13,401 bases of DNA from Phoronis ovalis (taxonomy: Eukaryota > Phoronida > Phoronidae), in NCBI GenBank assembly GCA_028565635.1, contig JAOXYB010038495.1:1-13401 (forward strand), in the 5' to 3' direction. Positions 6,951 through 13,401 of the stretch are shown here, piece after piece. The translations under genes were made by a program, and so were the position numbers. Position 1 is the stretch's first letter. The number at the start of each line of letters is the position of its first letter. The notes beneath the pieces were generated by a model. It had not been told where the DNA came from, ran no database searches, and saw only the letters and a list, made by a program, of their open reading frames with translations.

Positions 6951-9663
6951 CTGAAAGAAAACCCTTTAAATTAGATGTTCCAAACTTTAAAATATATCCG
7001 TTTCCTGGTTCCCTAATTTACCAGCGTTTGTGTAATCGATATATATCTAGACAGACAATGTAGGAAATATAACAAGGCCATAGCGTAAGCGCTAGGGAAT
7101 TAGTACCTATTATGACCTTGAGTTCAAAAGGTCATGTAAAGGTCAAATGTTAGATTATTTAAAATTAGTCAGGAACATACGAAAAGGTTTGTATTATTAT
7201 AGTAATTAGGTAATTTTGTTATTTGTAAATTGTTAAGTACACACGTGATATAAGATATGTATCTATTGTTTACAAAAAATAATAATTAAAAATGATTAAT
7301 TTTAATTTCTTTCAAAATGTTACATGTTATGATGCAAATCGAGGATTCTGGATTCTACTAAGTGATCATTTTTGAAATAAAACAAATGTATATTTACTTC
7401 CAAAAGAAATCTTATCGAGTTATATTATTTTTTTATAAGAGCCTGGACAGATACAGCTGGAAGGGTAATTTTTCCTTCTTTTTTGTTGTATATCTGTTTC
7501 ATGACATTTTCATGCAAATAATTAAGGTAAGTAATTAGTATATATTTCAAAGACTGTAAAAAAATATTTTTTTAATGGCACTTTATATGGCATGATATCT
7601 CTAAAGCGAATACCTACATTTGAACTGGGGAAAAACGTATTGTGAAAATACTATTCAGCGGTAAATCTACATGCAGACTCATTAATGATTGATGTAATAT
7701 AACAATACCAAAAAAAAAACACATTTTTCTAAGAATAAATTTACACTACGTTTATAAAATGCAAAGCAAAAATTCTAACATGTATTTAAACTTAAAGTTG
7801 TTAAAATATGTTTTTAAATGTGAAATATATACATAAAATGAGTGTCGTTATGGCTTCGTCATCAAGGTAACGGACTCTTGGAGAAAATGATAACATCTTA
7901 ATTTTGCCTCAGGAGGTATTTATCTGTTGTTTAACCCAAAAAAACATTTGTTTGACGACGTGTGGAACGAATTTTTTTTAAGTACTGCCAAGAACTTGAA
8001 CGGATTTCCGGAGACTCGAACAGCAGGATCGAGTTCTGTTCGAGTTCCTAGCAACTTGCTCGAGTCCACGGAAATAACAATTCGAGTAGCAGGAATTTTG
8101 GTGTGAAACCCGGAAATTAAAATTAAAAAGGCTCCACACTGCAAATGGTAGGACACGGTGCGCCAATGCTGATTGACGGTTCGAGTCCACGCTGGTTATA
8201 GGTAAGCCTGATCCTGTCATCAGCCTACTTATTTCATAAACGCATTTATACATTTTTGAAAAAAAGTTATTATGAGTACATTCTAGTCACGGTATTTTAA
8301 TTTTTAACAAGTAGGTATCTCGGTTTAACTGCAGTACATTGATAACAATTATATGAGAACGCCTATAGTATTTATATGTTGAAAAGAACTGTCTGGTAGC
8401 ATTCCAGATGCACTACATGTACAGGTATAAGAACTTACCTGTCAGGGATGCCCATCACATGCTTTAAAAATTCCTCCAGCGATACTTTTCCATCACCACC
8501 TGTATCAAAACCTGCAAACGCCGCCTATATAAAATAATCCAAATACATAGAAACTTAATGAACGTGTGTCGCACACACTTCATATTGTAAATTTTCATAA
8601 TGTATATCTGTTTTGCACATTATAAAGTCTGCAAATTCAAAATGTAAAAGGCTCCGTTATTCCATAACTTTTGATTTCGTTGCAGATGAAAGTGCAAGTT
8701 AAATTAGTAAAGTTAGATCAGTTCATGACATTATAATATTATAATAAATATATATATATAATGCAATATTATGCAATCAATGAATAAAACACAAAGGTAA
8801 TGAAAATATGTATTTAATAAAAATGTACTGTAAACTGAAAATGTTTAAGTTTAATTATACGTTTTATAAAGATTGATACAGCAGGCATGGTTTATATATG
8901 AATACCTTCGTTAAAAGCAATAATTTAAGACTCGTTAATTTCCAGCAGTGATGATCATGACTTAATTTTTGTTATACACTTGGTTTATAGGATACTGATG
9001 AAACTCTAAGAGGAATGGCAACGGGGCTCAACATCAAATACTAAGCGATGCTGCTAACACTTATCAACACGTGTTTCCAGTTTAATCCGGTTTACTCCTT
9101 CCATTCATCTAAACTTTACCCCTATTAAATGATAAGTGTTGCGACAATTAGCGGCATATTAGCCTCAGTTTCAGGTCATTCAGAGGTCAAACAGTCAACA
9201 TCTCAAAATTTCATGAAACTTTCGAAAAGATGTAACGGTCATCCAGAGGTCTTTGGACATCCATGGGTGCAGGATAATCCTAATAGGTCTGGATATCCAA
9301 CTATTTCTGGGTGTGCAACCTGGCCTTTGCTAAAAGGCGCTTCTAGTTTATCTACAATTTTGTTTATCGGTCATGTGCCTTGAAATTAAAGTGTTGTCTA
9401 AATTATTAGATGCTGGACCAAAGTTAGAGTCCCTAAATGACATTGATATAGAAATATCGTACCCGAGCCCCAGACATTCATATTATTATATGCAAATTAT
9501 ATATAATCGTTTAATGGCTGGGAGAATTCTGATTTACCTCAAAATCACCAGTATATTCGCTTTTAGTTAAGATGGCAAACACCTCTGTCTTTGACAAATA
9601 ACCACTGCTATCGGTATCAGTTTCTTTGAATAATGTCTCGTAATCCTCTCTGGTGTACGACAT
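6740..9663 (-). CDS. Calmodulin-like protein with four EF-hands, 140 residues
   Basis: This is predicted to be a small soluble intracellular calcium sensor or buffer. Coding exons 9663-9538, 8524-8439 and 6950-6740 join in frame to 140 codons plus TGA. The twelve-residue loops are at 16-27 (DTDSSGYLSKTE), 49-60 (DTGGDGKVSLEE), 83-94 (DKSGDGFIDTSE) and 119-130 (DDDGSGTLNYEE). All four have Asp at position 1, Gly at 6 and Glu at 12. Loop 2 has Gly at position 3, where a ligand side chain is usual, so it may bind more weakly. It is shorter than calmodulin (149 residues), with tighter spacing between hands 1-2 and 2-3. There is no signal peptide or membrane segment. Exact subfamily (troponin C-like, invertebrate calmodulin-like or other) is not resolved. 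It runs towards the PLA2 gene. A MEF2-type site upstream hints at muscle expression. Confidence 0.93.
7113..7145 (+). promoter_or_regulatory. Nuclear-receptor half-site cluster with an exact DR5
   Basis: Four half-sites lie in 33 bp: TGACCT (7113-7118), AGTTCA (7121-7126), AGGTCA (7129-7134) and AGGTCA (7140-7145). The last two are a direct repeat with five bases between them (TGTAA), the classical DR5 bound by RAR-RXR heterodimers. The middle two form a DR2. It is intronic in the EF-hand gene, so an enhancer role is possible. Binding is inference. Confidence 0.5.
8004..8075. repeat. Nested inverted repeat in a GC-richer island
   Basis: ATTTCCGGAGACTCGA (8004-8019) pairs with TCGAGTCCACGGAAAT (8060-8075) at 14 of 16 positions. 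Inside lies a second stem, CTCGAACAG (8015-8023) with CTGTTCGAG (8036-8044), competing for some of the same bases. TCGAGTCCACG recurs at 8180-8190 within GGTTCGAGTCC (8178-8188), which matches a Pol III B box; a weak A-box-like TGGTAGGACACG is at 8146-8157. The whole may be a decayed tRNA-derived SINE or foldback element. It is not a tRNA gene, because no T stem forms. Confidence 0.4.
8439..8524 (-). CDS. EF-hand gene middle coding exon: hand 2
   Basis: The acceptor is TATATAG| before 8524 and the donor is AG|GTAAGT after 8439. It encodes residues 43-70 and two bases of Arg71: AAFAGFD, the loop, then FLKHVMGIPD. It enters in phase 0 and leaves in phase 2, matching both neighbours exactly. Confidence 0.92.
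8525..9537 (-). other. EF-hand gene intron 2
   Basis: This 1,013-base intron has donor GAG|GTAAAT at 9537. It holds AT-rich low-complexity DNA at about 8728-8775 and two DR5-like receptor sites at 9173-9252. Open frames on the + strand at 9129-9570 have no recognisable domain and look like chance frames over repetitive sequence. Confidence 0.85.
9173..9252 (+). promoter_or_regulatory. Two DR5-type receptor sites, one exact and one near-match
   Basis: AGGTCA (9173-9178) and AGGTCA (9184-9189) are separated by TTCAG, giving an exact DR5. Sixty-three bases on, CGGTCA (9236-9241) and AGGTCT (9247-9252) are separated by TCCAG, the same spacing. GGTCATTCAGAGGTC and GGTCATCCAGAGGTC differ by one base, so the pair may be a local duplication. 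Whether receptors bind is not shown by sequence. Confidence 0.45.
9538..9663 (-). CDS. EF-hand gene first coding exon: start and hand 1
   Basis: On the - strand the acceptor CTTTTTCAG| is followed by AAA and then ATG at 9663, so the start codon lies three bases inside the exon and AAAATG is a good initiation context. The exon encodes residues 1-42 (MSYTREDYETLFKE, loop 1, then FAILTKSEYTGDFE) and ends in phase 0 at GAG|GTAAAT. Confidence 0.92.
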
Positions 9664-9890
9664 TTTCTGAAAAAGTCAAATTCACAATTTAGCTTAAAAT
9701 GCTTATTATTATAATATGCTACTTTAGACTACACAGGGCTGTCTGAATAAAAAAGTTTGTATTATCATTGTACATTTTTTAAACTGACCGTTTTCCAGTT
9801 AAATTGCCTACTGTAAACATATTTTTTTTCAAATGCGTAACTTATATTTAGTCGTATTTAAATGATGTCGTTTACAGCGTGTCAAATCTG

Positions 9891-10499
9891 TACAGGGTGA
9901 CACTAAATAAACGGAGCACCTACACACTTTTGTGATATTTTGTCTCGTCAAGTTTTACAAAAAAAATATTCTAATTCCTTATTTTCTAATGTAGTTCTAT
10001 GAGTTTTATATATCCTAGTGTAGTTGAAAGACTGGTTTGCTGCTTCATAAAAAATGTTGCTTCAGTTTGACAGTCAGTTTGACAGTCCTTAAAAGCGATA
10101 CAAAATTAAAAACTACGCCTATTTGATATATATTCAGACCACATACCAAATCATTTATTTTTGCAACGTATTTTTTTACATTAAAAAAAAACCAATGTCT
10201 TCAGATTTGTGCTACAACAAACTTTGATGTTGTCATACACCCGGGTTATGCATTGTCAACTAGGTCGGGGCTGCTTTTAATTTCTAAGGAGAATTTTGGA
10301 CCAAATTATGGTCCAGGTGCTGTATCTACGTTGGCTACCAGTCGTAATTAATTAACTAAAAGTTAAATTAGTTTTTTGTTACTCTCTGCAAATAAAATTT
10401 AGTTTGTTATTGAAATTTAAAAATTGTGTTACTACCGAAATAAAAGTGAAGAAATGACAGTACTCCAAAAGTGTTGTGTGTATTTCGTGTCACCCTGTA
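9891..10499. mobile_element. 605-bp mariner-like non-autonomous element
   Basis: Terminal inverted repeats CAGGGTGACACTAAATA (9893-9909) and its near-complement ending GTGTCACCCTG (10497) match at 16 of 17 positions. The element is bracketed by TA dinucleotides (9891-9892 and 10498-10499), the target duplication typical of Tc1/mariner transposons. No transposase frame is visible, so it is a deletion derivative or MITE mobilised in trans. Inside are a 12-bp tandem duplication (CAGTTTGACAGT twice, 10063-10086) and a GGACCA/TGGTCC stem (10298-10314). Confidence 0.7.
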
Positions 10500-10744
10500 C
10501 ATTCTCCAAATTCTGGGTAAACCAAAAACAGCTATTAAAACTCTTTTGTCCGACATAGTTTTCAGATTATAAAATGTGTGGTTCTTATAATCTTCCTATA
10601 ACGATGTCATAAATCCATTCAATATGAATAGTATAGTTTAAAGGAAATATAATATTACCACTACTGTTTTTTCAAAGCAAATCAAAGCCACTATTGTATT
10701 GTATGCATTAATATTCCTACGGGATTCCTACGCATCGATCCCAC

Positions 10745-10766
10745 TATATACTATAGCTAGTATATA
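10745..10766. repeat. Small AT-rich palindrome
   Basis: TATATACTA and TAGTATATA form perfect 9-bp arms around TAGC. It is probably a chance structure in AT-rich DNA. Confidence 0.5.
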
Positions 10767-10873
10767 TACGTATACAGCAAAGTCACAATTTAAATACTGT
10801 AAAATAACAGTCTGCTAGCATTTTTTTCACATGGTGATGAAAAGATCTCTAACTCGTTTCTTATAATATCTAG

Positions 10874-11035
10874 ATGAAACAATGTGTTCGCTCGGGAAAC
10901 GACATGTTTTGCTCGGGGGTGCATTTATACAAGCATGATGCATGGGGCAAATATGAAGATCGAGTAGAGTGTGGCTGCTGGACTTTTAGACTGACATCAG
11001 TCGTTAGAAACATTGATTGGAAGTTTTTTGAATAA
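10874..11035 (+). other. Unrecognised 53-codon open frame
   Basis: ATG to TAA encodes 53 residues with four Cys (4, 13, 33, 35) and three Trp (24, 36, 49), in a locally GC-richer patch of an AT-rich intron. It is preceded by TATCTAG, which could be a weak splice acceptor, and AATAAA (11031-11036) overlaps the stop. It has no signal peptide, no family that I recognise, and lies antisense inside the EF-hand intron. It may be a small gene, a terminal exon of something else, or chance. Confidence 0.2.
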
Positions 11036-11331
11036 ATGCATTATAGTACTATTAAATTTTTAGACAAATCTTTTAAATGACTTTTTAGGAAAATTATTTT
11101 TTGGATTTTTTTTTTCACATTATCTTAAATTACAGAGCCGACTGACATTAGTCTACTGGACTTGAATAACTCAGCTCTGCTTTTACAGACGAAGTTTATA
11201 AACTTAAGGATCAAATAACAATGCACAAAATAATCATCTTAAATGCTTAATTTTCTTTAGAACATTTTAAACAATGTAACGCAATTTTGAAAGAAAAAAT
11301 GTGCGTGTTATCATCATTATATCATGAAAAA

Positions 11332-11398
11332 ATATACATGTTTATGAAACACATATATACATGTTTATGAAACACATATATACATGTTTATGAAACAC
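11332..11398. repeat. Three tandem copies of a 23-bp unit
   Basis: ATATATACATG followed by TTTATGAAACAC repeats almost perfectly: a slightly shortened first copy ends at 11352, then full copies at 11353-11375 and 11376-11398. This is a minisatellite likely to vary in copy number between individuals. Confidence 0.9.
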
Positions 11399-11480
11399 AT
11401 TTGTAAAATAACATTTACGGTATTTTTATTTTTTTTATTGTTCAAGGTATTATTGTCTAGAAATTGCTAGTTCAATAGCA

Positions 11481-11607
11481 TTAGTATTAGTAGTAGATAG
11501 TCATTCTTATAAAGCAGCCGGCGTCTGCAGTATTTAGTTAAATAGTAGCAGTAGTGTAGTGTTTTTAGTAGTAGTAGATGTTTGTAGTAGTAGTAGATGT
11601 TTGTAGC
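11481..11607. repeat. TAG-rich low-complexity tract
   Basis: The + strand is enriched in TAG/GTA triplets. It includes about 2.4 copies of a 19-bp unit, TTTGTAGTAGTAGTAGATG (11562-11580 with one mismatch, 11581-11599, then partial). It has no coding potential. Confidence 0.75.
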
Positions 11608-12038
11608 AAACCTTATACATTGTAAAACATGTATATATTGTGTCAAAAAAAATGAAGCAAAAAAGTATTCTCTTTAACGTAATCACTAAATTCATCAGCA
11701 AGTGATTGCATGTAACTATCTATTACCACTAACTACATTGCATAATCAACACAAAGGTAGTCTAGACTACTAGTACAGTAACTAGTCATTTCGCATACTT
11801 CTGCCCGGAAACTTGTGTAAGATGATAGTTCAAAGGATTGTGTGTAAACTATATAGAGAACGCCTATTAAATTACATCGTGGTGTACATTGATTTAAAAT
11901 AACTGTTTTAATAATATGCCAATAAATAATGCATTCCTACGTTACTGCAATACGAACACCTGTATTTTACGGGGATTTTACACGTGGATCGAACTGGGAA
12001 TTACGATAACATATACAGTATATACCAGTATATAATTC

Positions 12039-12059
12039 ATATATATATATATATATATA
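12039..12059. repeat. AT dinucleotide microsatellite
   Basis: About ten uninterrupted AT units, flanked by related TATA-rich sequence. Length polymorphism is likely. Confidence 0.9.
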
Positions 12060-12595
12060 CCTTTACCACAGTATCACTATTGTAAATGTATATTTATTAA
12101 AGAATTTCAAAATGGCAAAATAGATCCTATATATTCATACAATCGTTTTACTAAAAGTTTTTCCCCTAATAATCAGATCCTCAGGCTGATATATAGGTTC
12201 TCTGCTAAATCATTGTATTATACGTGACATAAGATATATTGAATATGCGCTTCAATTTTCAGACTGAAAACAGCACGGTGATACATTGAAACGGTGATCG
12301 ATATGACATATATGCAGTAAAGCAACCTGCTACCCTACATGCAGAGACAGGTATACATATACAATTTGGCGAACAGACCGCGACACACTGGCTTGCGCTC
12401 TGGTCCACAGTACAGTACTTGCGGTGTGATCCAAGCATGCCGCCAGAATTACAAAATTCTTAATAAACAACAGTCTTATATACACCGAGCCTTAAATCCC
12501 TGGAAAGTTTGAAGAAGATGATGTCGTGTTTAGATAATTATATTATTTAATTATTCATTAGTTGATCTATCAATAATATTGCAAAAAAGACTTAC

Positions 12596-12651
12596 CGATT
12601 GTTTGCGAGTGATAGAACAGCGAAGATTCAAAACTCAGTGCTAGCCAGTCT
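12596..12651 (-). other. Non-coding first exon of the EF-hand gene
   Basis: The interval lies between the predicted start (TCAGACT, with A at 12651 as +1) and a consensus donor, CG|GTAAGT, at 12595. It is about 56 bases and contains no ATG, so the leader is open to scanning until the ATG three bases into the next exon. The TATA box sits about 35 bases upstream. The pairing with exon 2 is inferred: no other donor with a promoter was found upstream. Confidence 0.6.
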
Positions 12652-12678
12652 GACACAAACCGTCTGTAGTAGAGCTTG

Positions 12679-12686
12679 CCTTTATA
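12679..12686 (-). promoter_or_regulatory. TATA box of the EF-hand gene
   Basis: CCTTTATA on the + strand reads TATAAAGG on the - strand. It lies about 28-35 bases upstream of an initiator-like TCAGACT and 84 bases upstream of a strong splice donor. Order and spacing fit a core promoter. Confidence 0.65.
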
Positions 12687-12851
12687 GTGCTTAGCAAAGT
12701 AGGCTAAGCAAAAGCAGCTCAATTATTTATATAAGTAACGCCCCCTGAAAAATTGTCTACAACTCGATTTTGTATTACAAACAGGTATGTATCATGTATA
12801 ATTTAACACTTCGTAGTTTTCAATGATATATTTTTATATATATGTAATTAT

Positions 12852-12865
12852 CTATAAATAGGTCA
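12852..12865 (+). promoter_or_regulatory. Overlapping MEF2-type and ROR-type sites
   Basis: CTATAAATAG (12852-12861) is a full match to the MEF2 consensus YTAWWWWTAR. TAAATAGGTCA (12855-12865) fits the ROR/Rev-erb monomer consensus, an A/T-rich extension before an AGGTCA half-site. They overlap by seven bases about 200 bp upstream of the predicted EF-hand start. Muscle-type control would suit a calcium-binding protein, but this is inference from motif matches. Confidence 0.4.
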
Positions 12866-12987
12866 CAGTTTGCTTTAAATGTATAGGAAATCATCATGTT
12901 TTTTCAAACCAGTTTGAGATATACAGGACTCAATAAACTTCTGAGTGCTTGTAGGTACAGAAAAATGGTATAAATTAACGCATAGGA

Positions 12988-12995
12988 AAAGGTCA
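12988..12995 (+). promoter_or_regulatory. AAAGGTCA monomer receptor half-site
   Basis: AAAGGTCA is the NR4A-type (NBRE) octamer, about 340 bp upstream of the predicted EF-hand start. The wider 15-mer AAAGGTCAAATGTTA (12988-13002) occurs again at 7138-7152, where it forms the last half of the intron 3 DR5. Confidence 0.3.
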
Positions 12996-13401
12996 AATGT
13001 TAATAAGATCGACATTGTTGGGAATGGGGGAATGGCTATTTTCCTGTCCGTGATCATTAAATGAAAACTTTATGGGATTTGTCATCGAAAAGTGCTATTT
13101 TAATTTATTACTGGTGAACCGTGAGATTACGTGTCTATACCGTTTTGAATTGTAATTGTTTTACCCAGGTCTTTCGTAAAGCCAATTTTATTCTTGTGAA
13201 AACTTATAACCCCCTCTTCCTGATCCCCTTCAAATACAGCGCTATACACTATTGCTAGTTCAGACCCTTGTTTTTTGTTGTTTAACGATATTGTTCTGAA
13301 TTCCTATCTGACATAAGCTAATGATGTAGCCTGTCCACAGGCTGAGGAAGGACCCCTGGAAGGACTAATTATATAAGGATTTAATATATTGATAGTTGAC
13401 A

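Larger units (their letters stand above)
6951..8438 (-). other. EF-hand gene intron 3
   Basis: This 1,488-base intron has donor AG|GTAAGT at 8438 and acceptor TTTCAG at 6951. It is AT-rich except for a GC-richer, self-complementary island at about 7980-8200. It contains a cluster of nuclear-receptor half-sites at 7113-7145. Confidence 0.85.
9667..12595 (-). other. EF-hand gene intron 1, inside the 5' leader
   Basis: This 2,929-base intron separates the non-coding first exon from the ATG exon. It has donor CG|GTAAGT at 12595 and acceptor TTTCAG at 9667. It carries a mariner-like element, tandem repeats, a TAG-rich tract, an AT microsatellite and two small + strand open frames (10874-11035 and 12339-12512). 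Long first introns of this kind often hold enhancers, but none is identified here. Confidence 0.75.
12687..13401. other. Upstream flank of the EF-hand gene
   Basis: This is the promoter-side flank, with no confident gene. It contains the MEF2/ROR-type site at 12852-12865, an AAAGGTCA half-site at 12988-12995 and a perfect 16-bp hairpin, AGCCTGTCCACAGGCT, at 13328-13343. Short open frames here show no recognisable domain. Confidence 0.6.

Noticed and set aside
6789-6974. 61-codon + strand frame
   Set aside because: It is antisense to the last EF-hand exon, whose frame is clearly real, and it has no domain of its own.
8004-8075. A tRNA gene, suggested by ATTTCCG/CGGAAAT ends and a TTCGA loop
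   Set aside because: Read on the - strand, the bases flanking the TTCGAGT loop do not form a five-pair T stem, and there is no convincing D or anticodon arm.
7920-8253. Two overlapping - strand frames of 78 and 91 codons
   Set aside because: They lie inside intron 3 over the structured GC-rich island, are in different frames, and show no recognisable domain or splice link to the EF-hand exons.
9129-9570. Two + strand frames of 84 and 65 codons
   Set aside because: They lie antisense in EF-hand intron 2 and partly in its exon. Repeated GHSEV/GHPEV words come from the duplicated DR5 segment. No promoter or splice context.
12854-12861. CArG (SRF) box
   Set aside because: The sequence is CTATAAATAG, which lacks the CC...GG ends of the CArG consensus; MEF2 is the better fit.
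12875-13057. 60-codon - strand frame upstream of the EF-hand promoter
   Set aside because: No recognisable domain, no link to exon 1, and located beyond the TATA box; probably chance.
1-13401. CRISPR arrays, bacterial operons or viral genes
   Set aside because: No regularly spaced repeats, ribosome-binding sites, compact gene packing or viral replication or capsid motifs were seen; the gene structure is plainly that of an animal.

Overview
The window is AT-rich nuclear DNA from an animal. Its genes are interrupted by introns with GT...AG borders, and there are TATA boxes, AATAAA-type polyadenylation signals and small non-autonomous DNA transposons. Nothing bacterial is visible. Short introns, roughly two-thirds A+T and the two protein families suggest an invertebrate. 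A mollusc or other lophotrochozoan is my best guess, but no single character proves this.

Layout. Positions 1-1900 are upstream DNA without a confident gene; one 24-codon exon-like stretch lies at 1448-1522. A four-exon secreted phospholipase A2 gene occupies 1916-5260 on the + strand: TATA box, signal-peptide exon, calcium-loop exon, catalytic His-Asp exon and Cys-rich final exon. Its 188-residue product keeps the catalytic network and 14 mature-region cysteines. The 3' flank carries a 190-bp element that is almost one perfect hairpin (5369-5558), flanked by a target-site duplication. A second gene runs towards it on the - strand (about 12651 down to 6330). It has a non-coding first exon behind a TATA box and three coding exons for a 140-residue calmodulin-like protein with four EF-hands. 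The two genes are convergent.

The EF-hand gene has large introns. Intron 1 (2.9 kb) holds a 605-bp mariner-like non-autonomous transposon, short tandem repeats and two small open frames of unknown meaning. Introns 2 and 3 contain nuclear-receptor half-sites spaced as DR5 direct repeats, two exact and one near-match. The region 200-340 bp upstream of the predicted start has a MEF2-type site overlapping a ROR-type half-site, and a further AAAGGTCA. This grouping is the most interesting unexplained pattern here.

The two products are not obviously partners. One is a secreted calcium-dependent lipid hydrolase and the other an intracellular calcium sensor or buffer. Both gene models were built by reading splice sites and family motifs by eye. 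The joins fit the reading frame exactly, but transcript ends, functions of regulatory motifs and the host taxon are inference.
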